Shown here piece after piece: positions 1-11,457 of a DNA stretch of 64,000 nt. Each line of letters begins with the position of its first letter. The first letter of the stretch is position 1. The translations under genes and the position numbers were made by a program. The DNA is from Piscinibacter sp. GTDB lineage: Bacteria; Pseudomonadota; Gammaproteobacteria; Burkholderiales; Burkholderiaceae_C. The notes under the pieces were generated by a model. That model was not told where the DNA came from. It saw only the letters and a program-made list of their open reading frames with translations, and ran no database searches. The DNA is taken from NCBI GenBank assembly GCA_017983795.1, contig JAGOAS010000001.1, positions 372,001 through 436,000 on the forward strand, in the 5' to 3' direction.

Positions 1-1
1 G

Positions 2-3000
2 CTGCCTTTCCTCTCCAACCTGCCCTCGCAGCTGGAGGTGACGGTCGAGCCGCACCTGGCCTTCCGCTTCGACGGCGCCACCTTCGACAGCGGCGCGCAG
101 GCCGTGCCCTTCGCCGAGCGGCGCCGCGGCGAGTTGAAGCTCCGCCTGGCCGATCTCGATCTCGCCCAGTTCGCCGCCTACGTGCCGGCCACGCTGCCGC
201 TGCGCCTGCGCGGCGGCGTGCTGGGGGCCGATCTCGCCTTGCGCTTCGAGGCACCGGAGGGCGCCGACCCGAGCGTGGTGCTGAGCGGCCGCGCCGGGCT
301 CGCCAAGCTCGCGCTCGCCGAGCCCGGCGGTGCGCCGTTGCTGGAATGGTCACGGCTCGAAATGGGCCTGCGCGACGTGCAGCCGCTGGCGCGCCGCATC
401 GCGCTCGGCGAAGTGCGGCTGGAGGGCGCGCAAGTGCATCTGGCGCGCGAGGCCGACGGGCGCTTGCAGCTGCAGCGCCTGTTCGCCGCCGAGGCGCCGG
501 CAGCGGCGGCCAGCGCGCCGGCATCGGCGCCGGCGTCGGGGTCGGGCTCGGCAGCACCGGCCTGGCAGGCGGCCATCGACCGCCTGGCGATCGAGGATGC
601 GCGGCTGCTCTGGAACGACGCCGCCACCAAGCCGGCCGCCGCGCTGCAGCTCGAAGCCGTGAAGCTGCAGGGCGAGAAGCTCGCCTGGCCGAGCAAGGAG
701 CCCATGCCGATCACGCTCGAAGCCACGCTGCGCCGCCAGGCGGCCGATGCCGCGCCGGCCGGGCATCTGCGCGTCGAGGCGCGGGCCAACGAGCGTGAAG
801 CCAGCGGCAGCGTGGCGCTGGCTGAACTGGCGCTGGCCGAACTCGCACCCTACGTGGCACAGGCCCTGCTGCCGCGCCTGGAAGGGCGTGCCGCGCTGGC
901 GGGTCGATTCGAATGGAGTGCCGCCGACAGCGCCGCGCCCAAGACGCGCCTGCTGCTCGACAGCGCCACCCTCGATGCCTTGCGGCTGGTCAGCGGCACG
1001 GGCCGCGGCGCGCGCGAGGAGATCGCCTTCAAGCAGCTGGCGCTGGCCGAGGCACGCATCGATCTGCTCGGCCGCGAGCTCGAGCTCGGCCGGATCACGC
1101 TGGCGCAGCCGACCGTGGCGCTGCAGCGCGACGGGGAAGGGCGCTGGAACCTGGCTTCGCTGACGCCGCCCGCAGCGTCGTCGTCGTCATCCAATGCGGC
1201 GGCGCAAGCGACGCCGCCCGGCCCGCCCTGGCAGATCCGCGTGAAGGATCTGCAGCTCGACGGCGGCCGCGTGCAGCTGGCCGACAGCTTCGCTGCCGGC
1301 CGCGCCGCCGAGACGCCGTTGCGCATCGACGCCAACGCGCTGCGCCTGCGCGTCCAGGACTTCGCCTGGCCGGCGGCCAAGGGCGCGGCGCCGGCGCGCG
1401 TGCAGCTGGGCGCGCGCATCGCCGCCGGCAGCATCGACTGGAACGGCCGCTTCGCCCCCGAGCCGCTGCTGGCCGCGGGCAAGCTGCGCATCGAACGCTT
1501 CCCGGTGCAGGCCTTCGAGCCCTATTTCGCCGATCGCTTGCCGCTCGCGCTCTTGCGCGCCGAGGCGGGCTGGCAGGGCGACGTCGACGTGCGCCAGTCT
1601 GCCGTCGGCTGGACGGTGAACGCCAGCGGCGATGCACGCCTGGCCGACGTGCGTGTGCACACGCGCAGCGATGCGGCCGGTGCCGGCGACGAGTTGCTCA
1701 GCTGGCAGAGCTTCGCGCTCGACGGCCTGCGCTTCGCGATGGCGCCGCAGGCCACGCCGCAGCTGGAGATCCGCCAGGCCGCGCTGAACGACTTCTTCGC
1801 GCGCCTGGTGGTCACCGAGCAGGGCCGGCTCAACCTGAGCAGCGCAGCCGCGGCGGAGGCGGCGGCCAGCGCACCTGCGCCGGCACCAGCGCCTGCACCC
1901 GCAGCGTCGGCCGCCTCCGCAGCGGCGGCCAGGGAACTGCCGATCGCCATCAGCGTCGGCGGCGTCAAGCTCAACAACGGCCGCGTCGATTTCAGCGATC
2001 ACTTCGTGCGCCCCAACTACAGCGCCAACCTCACCGAGCTGAACGGCACGCTGGGCGCGTTCCGCTCCGGCTCGCCCGAGATGGCGACGCTGGAGCTGCG
2101 CGGGCGCGCCGCCGGCACGGCGCTGCTGGACATCCGCGGCGCGCTCAACCCGACCGCCGACCCGCTCGCGCTGGACATCCAGGCCAAGGCCACCGATCTC
2201 GAGCTCGCGCCGCTCTCGCCCTATGCGGGCAAGTACGCCGGCTACGCCATCGAGCGCGGCAAGCTGAGCATGGAGGTGGCCTACAAGATCGCGCCCGACG
2301 GCAAGCTCGAGGCGCGCAACCAGGTCATCCTCAACCAGCTCACCTTCGGCGACAAGGTCGAGTCGCCCGATGCCACCAAGCTGCCGGTGCTGCTGGCGGT
2401 GGCGCTGCTGAAGGACCGCAACGGCGTCATCGACATCAACCTGCCGATCAGCGGCTCGATCAACGACCCGCAGTTCAGCGTCTTCGGCATCGTGCTCAAG
2501 GTGATCGGCAACCTGCTGGTGAAGGCGCTCACCGCGCCCTTCGCGCTGCTGGCCGGCGGCGGCGGCGAGGATCTCAGCGTGGTGGAGTTCCGCCCCGGCA
2601 CGGCGAGCGTGAGCGAGGCCGGCCGCGCGGCGCTCGACAAGGTGGCCAAGGCGCTGGCCGACCGCGAGGCGCTCAAGATGACGGTCACCGGCGCCGCCGA
2701 TGCGGCCGGCGAGCGCGAAGCCTTCCAGCGCGCGGCGCTGGAGGCGCGCCTGCTCGCCGAGCGGCGCCGCGAGATGCTGCGCGAAGGCGCCGCGGCGGCC
2801 GATGCCGATGCGCTGGCCACGCTGGACGCGCCGACGCGTGCGCGTCTGCTCAAGGAGGTCTACCGCGCCACCAGCCTGCCGAACAAGCCGCGCAATGCAA
2901 TCGGCCTGGCGCGTGACATCCCGGGGCCGGAGATGGAGGCGCTGCTGGTGGCCGCGATTCCCGTCGGCCCGGATGCGATGCGCGAGCTGGCACTGCAGCG

Positions 3001-3145
3001 CGGCCTGGCGGTGCGCGACGCGCTGCTCGCCAAGGGCCTGCCGGGCGAGCGCCTCTTCCTCGCCGCGCCCAAGCTGCGCGCCGCGGGCGAGGAGGGCGCG
3101 GCGAGCTGGACGCCGCGCGTGCAGCTGTCGCTGTCGACGAAGTGA
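2..3145 (+). CDS. DUF748 / AsmA-like envelope protein, 5' end outside window
   Basis: The reading frame is open from base 2, and the residues before the first possible start (LPFLSNLP...LEVTVEPHLAF) look like internal DUF748 sequence, so the gene begins left of the window. The visible part is about 1047 residues. Ala/Pro-rich linkers separate repeated modules that each carry a turn of the kind 'G-x-V-x-F-x-D' (for example GGRVQLADSFAAG and NGRVDFSDHFVRPNYSA). The last 200 residues resemble an OmpA-like end. DUF748 proteins are large AsmA-like proteins of the Gram-negative envelope, thought to act between the two membranes; their exact role is unsettled. No signal anchor can be seen because the N-terminus is missing. 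Confidence 0.85.
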   Translation: MPFLSNLPSQLEVTVEPHLAFRFDGATFDSGAQAVPFAERRRGELKLRLADLDLAQFAAYVPATLPLRLRGGVLGADLALRFEAPEGADPSVVLSGRAGLAKLALAEPGGAPLLEWSRLEMGLRDVQPLARRIALGEVRLEGAQVHLAREADGRLQLQRLFAAEAPAAAASAPASAPASGSGSAAPAWQAAIDRLAIEDARLLWNDAATKPAAALQLEAVKLQGEKLAWPSKEPMPITLEATLRRQAADAAPAGHLRVEARANEREASGSVALAELALAELAPYVAQALLPRLEGRAALAGRFEWSAADSAAPKTRLLLDSATLDALRLVSGTGRGAREEIAFKQLALAEARIDLLGRELELGRITLAQPTVALQRDGEGRWNLASLTPPAASSSSSNAAAQATPPGPPWQIRVKDLQLDGGRVQLADSFAAGRAAETPLRIDANALRLRVQDFAWPAAKGAAPARVQLGARIAAGSIDWNGRFAPEPLLAAGKLRIERFPVQAFEPYFADRLPLALLRAEAGWQGDVDVRQSAVGWTVNASGDARLADVRVHTRSDAAGAGDELLSWQSFALDGLRFAMAPQATPQLEIRQAALNDFFARLVVTEQGRLNLSSAAAAEAAASAPAPAPAPAPAASAASAAAARELPIAISVGGVKLNNGRVDFSDHFVRPNYSANLTELNGTLGAFRSGSPEMATLELRGRAAGTALLDIRGALNPTADPLALDIQAKATDLELAPLSPYAGKYAGYAIERGKLSMEVAYKIAPDGKLEARNQVILNQLTFGDKVESPDATKLPVLLAVALLKDRNGVIDINLPISGSINDPQFSVFGIVLKVIGNLLVKALTAPFALLAGGGGEDLSVVEFRPGTASVSEAGRAALDKVAKALADREALKMTVTGAADAAGEREAFQRAALEARLLAERRREMLREGAAAADADALATLDAPTRARLLKEVYRATSLPNKPRNAIGLARDIPGPEMEALLVAAIPVGPDAMRELALQRGLAVRDALLAKGLPGERLFLAAPKLRAAGEEGAASWTPRVQLSLSTK

Positions 3146-3187
3146 ACGCGGCGGCTCATACCGTTTCGCGTTCAATCGAATAGATCC

Positions 3188-3302
3188 CGTTCGGGCTGAG
3201 CCTGTCGAAGCCCCCGCGGGCCCTGAGCTTGCCGAAGGGGCTGAGCCTGTCGAAGCCCCTTGCGTGCCACGCACGGCCCTTCGACAAGCTCAGGGCGAAC
3301 GG
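3188..3302. repeat. Cluster of dispersed GAGC(C/T)TGTCGAAG-type repeats
   Basis: Four copies of a roughly 20-26 bp unit lie in the gap between two convergent genes. Three read as GGCTGAGCCTGTCGAAGCCC or a variant (3188-3213, 3221-3240, 3239-3259). One is inverted, CCTTCGACAAGCTCAGGGCG (3277-3296). A short hairpin, TGCGTG-C-CACGCA, separates the last two. This unit is a familiar intergenic repeat of beta-proteobacteria and sphingomonads. As inverted pairs it can fold in RNA and may end both convergent transcripts. Confidence 0.75.
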
Positions 3303-3327
3303 AGTTCGATGATCGGGCGACTTCGTA

Positions 3328-3825
3328 TCAGCGCCGCTTGCGCGCCGGCGCGTGCGCCGCGCCGGTGGGCACCGGCAGGCGCGTGTCGTGCTTCACTTCC
3401 TTGAGCACGATGCTCGAGCGCACGTGCGTCACGCCGGGCAGGCGGAACAGCGTGTCGTGCTGGAACTGCTCGTAGGCCTTGATGTCGGCGATCAGCACGT
3501 CGAGGATGTAGTCGGACGGGCCGGTGGTGCTGACGCAGCGCACGATCTGCGGGCTGGCGGCCACCGCGCGCTCGAAGCTGCGCAACAGCGTCTCGCTGTG
3601 CTCGCGCAGGTTCAGCTCCACCACCACCGCCAGCTGCAGGCCCAGGCGCTCGCGGTCCACCAGCGCGGTGTAGCCGCGGATCACGCCGGCCGCCTCCAGA
3701 TCCTTCACGCGCTTCCAGCACGGCGTGGGCGACAGGCCCACCGCGGCGGAGAGCTGCTGCACGGTCTGGCGCGCATCGCGCTGCAGCTCGGCGAGGATCA
3801 TCAGGCAGTAGCGGTCGAGCTCCAT
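3328..3825 (-). CDS. Lrp/AsnC family transcriptional regulator
   Basis: A 165-residue protein of normal Lrp length. It has an N-terminal winged helix-turn-helix (about residues 3-60, LDRYCLMILAELQRDARQTV onward) and a C-terminal RAM ligand-binding domain (about 70-150, including GPSDYILDVLIADIKAYEQF). The C-terminal tail is basic and Ala/Arg-rich. The gene is divergent from the indolepyruvate:ferredoxin oxidoreductase gene across a 130-bp gap, the classical arrangement of a local Lrp regulator and its amino-acid catabolic target. Control of that gene is inferred from position only. Confidence 0.9.
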   Translation of the reverse strand: MELDRYCLMILAELQRDARQTVQQLSAAVGLSPTPCWKRVKDLEAAGVIRGYTALVDRERLGLQLAVVVELNLREHSETLLRSFERAVAASPQIVRCVSTTGPSDYILDVLIADIKAYEQFQHDTLFRLPGVTHVRSSIVLKEVKHDTRLPVPTGAAHAPARKRR

Positions 3826-3955
3826 TTCTTCTCCATTGGCGCTGTTTTCGAGAAGGACATTCTCGGCCCGCGGCTATCCGCAGGTGAATAGGGAACATCA
3901 TTCGGATCGGCGCGCGTAAGCTCGCCACCCACCGCAACGCCTGCGAGAGCCGCCC

Positions 3956-6900
3956 ATGACCTCCGTTGCCGACCCGGTCGCGCCGCTGGCGCGCGCGCAC
4001 TACGAACTGCACGACAACCTGTGGGCCGAGGCCGGCAGCGTGTTCATCACCGGCACGCAGGCGCTGGTGCGGCTGCTCTTGATGCAGCGCGCGCGCGATG
4101 CCCTTGCCGGGCTGCACACCGAGGGCTTCGTCAGCGGCTACCGCGGCTCGCCGCTGGGCGGGGTGGACCAGGCGGCCTGGAAGGCCGGCCCCAAGCTCGC
4201 GCAGGCCGGCGTGCGTTTCGTGCCGGCGATCAACGAGGAGCTCGCCGCCACGCAGGTGCTGGGCACGCAGCGCGTCGAGTCCGACCCCGAGCGCACCGTC
4301 GACGGCGTGTTCGCGCTGTGGTACGGCAAGGGCCCCGGCGTCGACCGCGCCGGCGATGCGATCAAGCACGGCAACGCCTACGGCAGCTCGCCGCACGGCG
4401 GCGTGCTGGTGGTGGCGGGCGACGACCACGGTTGCGTGTCCTCCTCGATGCCGCACCAGAGCGAGGGCCTGTTCCAGGCCTTCTCGATGCCGGTGGTGGC
4501 GCCGGCCAACGTGGCCGAGATCCTGGAGTTCGGGCTGTACGGCTGGGCGCTGTCGCGCTACTCGGGCAACTGGGTCGGGCTGACCGCGCTGTCGGAGGTG
4601 GTGGAAAGCGGCACGACGGTGGATCTCGATGCGATCAACGCGCGCGCCGATGCGTGGGCCGATGCCGACGCGGTGCGCGCCGCCACCGGCCACGCCGCGC
4701 CGGCCGACGGCCTGCACTACCGCTGGCCCGATCTGCCCAGCCTGCGCATCGAATCGCGCCTGCACGACAAGCTGGCTGCGGTGCGCGCCTTCGCGCGCGT
4801 CAACAGCATCGACCGCGAGGTGATCGCCGCGCCGGCCGCGAGCGTGGGCATCGTCACCTGCGGCAAGGCGCACTACGACCTGATGGAGGTGCTGCGCCGT
4901 CTCGAGATCACGCCGGCGATGCTGGCCGCGGCCGGCGTGCGGCTCTACAAGGTGGGCCTGTCCTTCCCGCTCGAGACGACGCGCGCGCAGGCCTTTGCGC
5001 GCGGCCTGCGCGAGATCCTCGTGGTCGAGGAGAAGGCGCCCATCGTCGAGACGCAGCTGCGCGAGCTGTTCTACAACGCCCCGGAGCAGGCGCGGCCGGC
5101 GATCGTCGGCAAGCACGATGCGCAAGGGCGGCCGCTGGTGTCGGCGCTCGGCGAACTGCGGCCCTCGCGCCTGATCGAGATCGTCGCGCACTGGATCGCG
5201 CGCCACTTCCCCAACGACCGCACGCTCGGCGACCACCTGCAGCACGTGCGCGACTTCACGCTGCCCGAGCTGCTGTCCAACGCGGCCGATGCGGTCAAGC
5301 GCGTGCCCTACTTCTGCGCCGGCTGCCCGCACAACACCAGCACGCGCGTGCCCGAGGGCTCGCGCGCGCAGGCCGGCATCGGCTGCCACGTGATGGCGGC
5401 GTGGATGGACCGCTCGACCGAAGGCGTGATCCAGATGGGCGGCGAAGGCGTCGACTGGGTCAGCCATTCGATGTTCACGCGCGTGCCGCACGTCTTCCAG
5501 AACCTCGGCGACGGCACCTACTGGCACTCGGGCTACCTGGCGATCCGCCAGGCGGTGGCCTCGAAGGCCACCATCACCTACAAGATCCTCTTCAACGACG
5601 CCGTGGCCATGACCGGCGGCCAGCCGGTGGACGGCGCGATCAGCGTCGACCGCATCGCGCGCCAGGTGGAGAGCGAGGGCGTGGTCAAGGTCGTGGTGGT
5701 CAGCGACGACATCGCCAAGTACGACGCGCAGCGCGGCCTGTTCCCGGCCGGCACCGAGTTCCACCCGCGCGAAGCGCTCGACGAGGTGCAGCGCATGCTG
5801 CGCGCCACCGCGGGCGTGACGGTGCTGATCTACGAGCAGACCTGCGCGGCCGAGAAGCGGCGCCGGCGCAAGAAGGGCGAGATGCTCGACCCGGCGCGGC
5901 GCGTCTTCATCAACGAGCAGGTCTGCGAAGGCTGTGGCGACTGCACGGTGCAGAGCAACTGCGTCGCCGTGCTGCCGCACGAGACGCCGCTGGGCCGCAA
6001 GCGCCGCATCGACCAGAGCGCCTGCAACAAGGACTACTCCTGCGTGAAGGGCTTCTGCCCGAGTTTCGTCGGCGTGCTGGGCGGCACGCCGCGCAGGAAG
6101 TCGGGTGCGCTGAGCGAGGCCGGCGCGGCGAACGAGGAGTTCGAGCGCCGCGTGGCCGCGCTGCCGCTGCCGGCGCCGCACGTGTGGACCGGGCCCTACG
6201 ACCTGCTGGTCACCGGTGTCGGCGGCACCGGCGTGGTCACCGTGGGCGCGCTGATCGCGATGGCCGCGCACCTGGAAGGCAAGAGCGCGAGCGTGCTCGA
6301 CTTCACCGGCTTCGCGCAGAAGGGCGGCTCGGTGCTGAGCTTCGTGCGCTGGGCCGACCGGCCCGAGCGGCTCAACCAGGTGCGCATCGACACCCAGCAG
6401 GCCGACGCGCTGCTCGCCTGCGACCTGGTGGTGGGCGCCTCGCCCGAGGCGCTGCAGAGCGTGCGCCACGGCCGCACGCGCGTCCTGGCCAACCTGCACG
6501 AGGTGCCGGTGGCCGAGTCGCTGCGCAACCCCGATGCCAGCCTGCGCGTCGATGCGCTGCTCGAGAAGCTGCACTTCGCCGCCGGCCGCGAGCGCGTGCA
6601 GACCTTCGACGCGCAGACGCTGGCCGAAGACTTTCTGGGCGACACCATCGTCGCCAACATCGTCGCGCTCGGCTGCGCCTGGCAGCTCGGCCTGGTGCCG
6701 GTGGGCCTGCCGGCGCTGCAGCGCGCCATCGAGCTGAACGGCGTGGCGGTGCGCAACAACCGGCTCGCCTTCGCGCTCGGCCGGCTGGCGGCGGCCGATC
6801 CGGCCGCCTGCGAGGCGCTGCGCGCCGGCGCGGCCGACGACGCGGCGCAGGGCGCGGGCGACGGCATCGACGCGCTGATCGCGCGCGGCGTCGAGCACCT

Positions 6901-7564
6901 GAGCGGCTACCAGGACGCCGCCTATGCGCAGCGCTATGCCGAGCGCGTCCGGCGCGTGCGGATGCGCGAGCAGGCGCTCGGCGCCGACGCCGCGCTGCCG
7001 CTCACGCGCGCCGTGGCCGAGAGCCTGCGCAAGCTGATGGCCTACAAGGACGAATACGAGGTGGCGCGGCTCTATACCGATGGCCGCTTCGCGCGCCAGA
7101 TCAAGGAGCAGTTCGAGGGCGAGCTGAAGCTGGAGTTCTACATGGCGCCGCCGCTGCTCGCGCGCTCGGCGCACGGCAAGCCGCCGCGCAAGCTGCGCCT
7201 GGGCGCCTGGATGCTGCCGCTGCTGCGCGTGCTGGCGCGCGGCAAGGCGCTGCGCGGCGGCGCGCTCGACCTGTTCGGCCGCAGCGCCGAGCGGCGCATG
7301 GAGCGTGCGCTGATCACGCAGTACGAGGCGCGCATCGACGAGCTGCTGGAGCGGCTGCAGCCCGGGAACCTGGCGCTGGCCGCCGAGATCGCGCGCGTGC
7401 CGCTGGCGATGCGCGGCTTCGGCCACGTGAAGATCGCCAACGTGGCGCTGGCGCGCGCGCGCGAGGCCGAGCTGCTGCACCGCTTCGACCCGCAGCGCTA
7501 CCCGCGCCCGGCGCCCTCGACGCAGGCCGGGCAGCTCAAGGGCATCGCGATCGTGGCGCGTTGA
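3956..7564 (+). CDS. Indolepyruvate ferredoxin oxidoreductase, fused subunits
   Basis: A single 1202-residue chain combining the parts that are separate IorA and IorB subunits elsewhere. The N-terminal two-thirds is the thiamine-diphosphate part ([11 protein letters not shown] near residue 60, [15 protein letters not shown] near 490). A ferredoxin-like cysteine cluster follows ([13 protein letters not shown] near 660). The gamma-type domain starts at about 750 ([34 protein letters not shown]). The enzyme oxidatively decarboxylates aryl- or branched-chain 2-oxoacids from amino acid breakdown to acyl-CoA with reduction of ferredoxin. The ATG at 3956 gives the conserved N-terminal region. An Lrp regulator is encoded divergently. 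Confidence 0.93.
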   Translation: MTSVADPVAPLARAHYELHDNLWAEAGSVFITGTQALVRLLLMQRARDALAGLHTEGFVSGYRGSPLGGVDQAAWKAGPKLAQAGVRFVPAINEELAATQVLGTQRVESDPERTVDGVFALWYGKGPGVDRAGDAIKHGNAYGSSPHGGVLVVAGDDHGCVSSSMPHQSEGLFQAFSMPVVAPANVAEILEFGLYGWALSRYSGNWVGLTALSEVVESGTTVDLDAINARADAWADADAVRAATGHAAPADGLHYRWPDLPSLRIESRLHDKLAAVRAFARVNSIDREVIAAPAASVGIVTCGKAHYDLMEVLRRLEITPAMLAAAGVRLYKVGLSFPLETTRAQAFARGLREILVVEEKAPIVETQLRELFYNAPEQARPAIVGKHDAQGRPLVSALGELRPSRLIEIVAHWIARHFPNDRTLGDHLQHVRDFTLPELLSNAADAVKRVPYFCAGCPHNTSTRVPEGSRAQAGIGCHVMAAWMDRSTEGVIQMGGEGVDWVSHSMFTRVPHVFQNLGDGTYWHSGYLAIRQAVASKATITYKILFNDAVAMTGGQPVDGAISVDRIARQVESEGVVKVVVVSDDIAKYDAQRGLFPAGTEFHPREALDEVQRMLRATAGVTVLIYEQTCAAEKRRRRKKGEMLDPARRVFINEQVCEGCGDCTVQSNCVAVLPHETPLGRKRRIDQSACNKDYSCVKGFCPSFVGVLGGTPRRKSGALSEAGAANEEFERRVAALPLPAPHVWTGPYDLLVTGVGGTGVVTVGALIAMAAHLEGKSASVLDFTGFAQKGGSVLSFVRWADRPERLNQVRIDTQQADALLACDLVVGASPEALQSVRHGRTRVLANLHEVPVAESLRNPDASLRVDALLEKLHFAAGRERVQTFDAQTLAEDFLGDTIVANIVALGCAWQLGLVPVGLPALQRAIELNGVAVRNNRLAFALGRLAAADPAACEALRAGAADDAAQGAGDGIDALIARGVEHLSGYQDAAYAQRYAERVRRVRMREQALGADAALPLTRAVAESLRKLMAYKDEYEVARLYTDGRFARQIKEQFEGELKLEFYMAPPLLARSAHGKPPRKLRLGAWMLPLLRVLARGKALRGGALDLFGRSAERRMERALITQYEARIDELLERLQPGNLALAAEIARVPLAMRGFGHVKIANVALARAREAELLHRFDPQRYPRPAPSTQAGQLKGIAIVAR

Positions 7565-7573
7565 GCGCAGCGC

Positions 7574-9458
<1,885 letters not shown>

Positions 9459-9562
9459 GTGTGTCTCCTGCGGCGCCGGTGCGTGCCGGCGGCTCTTCGC
9501 TTCTCGGGCTGCGCAAGGTAGCAGGCCGCTCGCAGGCCCGCAAGTGAACAGATCCTGGACAG

Positions 9563-9594
9563 CTGTGCAGCACAGGCGCTGCGCCGCTGCACAG
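9563..9594. promoter_or_regulatory. Inverted repeat, probable activator binding site (UAS)
   Basis: CTGTGCAGC (9563-9571) and GCTGCACAG (9586-9594) form a perfect 9-bp inverted repeat with a 14-bp gap. The left arm also overlaps a smaller near-palindrome, CTGTGC-A-GCACAG. It lies 70-100 bp upstream of a sigma-54 promoter and between the divergent activator gene and its presumed target, the usual place for an enhancer-like site. Confidence 0.6.
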
Positions 9595-9660
9595 GCTCGA
9601 CGAAGGCCGGCGCAGGAAGGCACCGGCGCCGCGATCCGCCGCATGCGGGTCTGCCCGCAG

Positions 9661-9676
9661 TGGCATGGCCGTTGCA
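9661..9676 (+). promoter_or_regulatory. Sigma-54 (-24/-12) promoter
   Basis: TGGCATGGCCGTTGCA matches the sigma-54 consensus TGGCAYRNNNNTTGCW. The invariant GG (9662-9663) and GC (9674-9675) are separated by exactly 10 bases. It sits 66 bp before the dehydrogenase start codon and downstream of the inverted repeat at 9563-9594, with a sigma-54 activator gene pointing the other way. Confidence 0.8.
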
Positions 9677-9741
9677 GTCTCCCTCGGCCGCGCACGCCGT
9701 GCGCGCGCATCCACGAGACCACAAGACGCAGGAGACAAGCC

Positions 9742-11031
9742 ATGCCCCGTTCGAAGATCGGTCCCACCCTCGTGTCGCTGGCCGCGGCCGCGTGCCTCGC
9801 GGCACCGGCGCTGGCCCAGCAGAACATCGAGAAGCTCAAGCAGATGAAGGTCGCCACCACCGACCTGAACATCCCCGTGGTGCCGCAGGAAGGCAGGAAC
9901 GCCGCCGCGATCCGCGAGAACCTCAAGCGCATCAAGCTGCCGCCCGGCTTCCGCATCGACCTGTTCGCCGTGGTGCCCGACGCGCGCCACATGGCCGTGG
10001 CGCCGAGCACCAACATGCTGTTCGTCGGCACGCGCAAGACCACGGTCTGGGCCGTCACCGACCGCAACTCCGACGGCGTGGCCGACGAGGTGAAGTCCTT
10101 CGCACCCAGCCTCAAGTTCACCAACCCCAACGGCGTGTGCTGGACCAAGGACGGCTTCCTGGTCGTCGCCGAGCACAACCGCGTGCTCAACTTCCCGGCC
10201 GCCGAGTTCTTCTACGAAGGCCCGGACGTCGCGGTGATCGAGGTGGTGGGCCAGGGCAAGCTGGTGCCGCCGGAGGAGGAGTCGTACAACCACGGCGCGC
10301 GCACCTGCCGCGTCGACGACAGCGGCACGCTCTACGTCACGCTCGGCCAGCCCTACAACGTGCAGCCGCGCGACAAGGTGGCGATGTACGAGCAGCTCGG
10401 CATCGGCGGCATGATCAAGATGAATGCCTTCGACGGCTCCAAGCGCGAGGTGGTGGCGCGCGGCGTGCGCAACTCGGTCGGCATGGACATCAACCCGAAG
10501 GACAAGACCGTCTGGTTCACCGACAACCAGACCGACGGCATGGGCGACGACACGCCGCCGGGCGAGCTCAACCGCGTCACCAAGTCGGGCGGCGAGCACT
10601 TCGGCTACCCGTTCATCCACGGCAACAACGTGCAGATCGCCGGCACGGCCGCCGCGCCCGACCTGAAGGACATGAAGGCACCGGCGCAGTGGACCAAGCC
10701 GCAGATCGAGTTCCCGGCGCACCAGGCGCAGCTCGGCATGACCTTCTACAACGGCAAGATGTTCCCGGCGCAATACCAGGGCGGCATCTTCGTCGCCTCG
10801 CACGGCTCGTGGAACCGCACCAAGGCGAGCGGCGGGCTGGTCAACTTCGTCTCGCTCAAGGCCGACGGCACGGCCGACAAGAGCACGGTGTTCGCCGAAG
10901 GCTGGCTGGACGGCGAGACCGGCATCTACCGCGGCCGCCCGGTCGACGTGGCGGTGATGAAGGACGGCTCGCTGCTGGTGTCGGACGACTACGCCGGCGC
11001 GATCTACCGCATCACCTACAGCGCACCGTGA
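9742..11031 (+). CDS. Periplasmic PQQ-dependent sugar (sorbosone/aldose) dehydrogenase
   Basis: A 429-residue protein. ATG 9742 follows AGGAGA at the right spacing and opens a clear Sec signal peptide (cleavage after ALA-Q near residue 26). The body is a six-bladed beta-propeller of the glucose/sorbosone dehydrogenase family; family features include [31 protein letters not shown] and the C-terminal [20 protein letters not shown]. Members such as E. coli YliI use PQQ to oxidise aldoses in the periplasm. A cytochrome c gene overlaps its stop and a PqqU-like receptor follows, so electrons probably go to the cytochrome and PQQ may be imported. The exact sugar cannot be told from sequence. Confidence 0.85.
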   Translation: MPRSKIGPTLVSLAAAACLAAPALAQQNIEKLKQMKVATTDLNIPVVPQEGRNAAAIRENLKRIKLPPGFRIDLFAVVPDARHMAVAPSTNMLFVGTRKTTVWAVTDRNSDGVADEVKSFAPSLKFTNPNGVCWTKDGFLVVAEHNRVLNFPAAEFFYEGPDVAVIEVVGQGKLVPPEEESYNHGARTCRVDDSGTLYVTLGQPYNVQPRDKVAMYEQLGIGGMIKMNAFDGSKREVVARGVRNSVGMDINPKDKTVWFTDNQTDGMGDDTPPGELNRVTKSGGEHFGYPFIHGNNVQIAGTAAAPDLKDMKAPAQWTKPQIEFPAHQAQLGMTFYNGKMFPAQYQGGIFVASHGSWNRTKASGGLVNFVSLKADGTADKSTVFAEGWLDGETGIYRGRPVDVAVMKDGSLLVSDDYAGAIYRITYSAP

Positions 11032-11366
11032 GGGGAGCGTTCCTCACGACGCTGCTGGCCGCCGCCGTGCTGACGATGGCCGGCACGGCGGCCGCCGGCG
11101 ACGCCGCGGCGGGGCGGCAGAAGGCCATGCAGGTCTGTGCCGTCTGCCACGGCCCCAACGGCGTGGCCGTGGCGCCCGAGACGCCCAATCTCGCCGGCGA
11201 GCCCGAGGGCTACCTCGGCCGCCAGCTGCGTGCCTTTCGCAGCGGCAAGCGCCAGCATGAGGTGATGGCCGTGATCGCGAAGAGCCTGAGCGACGAGGAC
11301 ATCGACAACGTCGCCGCCTGGTTCAACTCGATCAAGGTGTCGGCCGCCCCTCCAGAAAATCTCTAA
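11028..11366 (+). CDS. Small periplasmic c-type cytochrome
   Basis: A 112-residue class I cytochrome c. The GTG start overlaps the stop of the dehydrogenase gene (GTGA, 11028-11031), which indicates translational coupling. A Sec signal (residues 1-24, ending TAAAG) precedes the haem motif CAVCHG. A methionine in HEVMAV in the C-terminal half is the candidate sixth ligand. It is the likely electron acceptor of the PQQ dehydrogenase. Confidence 0.9.
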   Translation: MRGAFLTTLLAAAVLTMAGTAAAGDAAAGRQKAMQVCAVCHGPNGVAVAPETPNLAGEPEGYLGRQLRAFRSGKRQHEVMAVIAKSLSDEDIDNVAAWFNSIKVSAAPPENL

Positions 11367-11457
11367 CCACAAACCCCGTCGCGCTGCGCGAGGCCTTCAC
11401 GTAGCCTCGCGGCGTGCGCGCTCGCTCGCTTGCTGGCGCCAAGACCACCGACAGAAC

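Noticed and set aside
3290-7480. A 1396-codon open frame on the minus strand opposite the indolepyruvate oxidoreductase
   Set aside because: It is the antisense shadow of a high-GC gene: His/Arg/Ala-rich with no domain. The same applies to long antisense frames at 1187-3274, 11332-13626, 16327-18621, 24948-27158, 30350-32578, 49737-51797 and 56443-59004.
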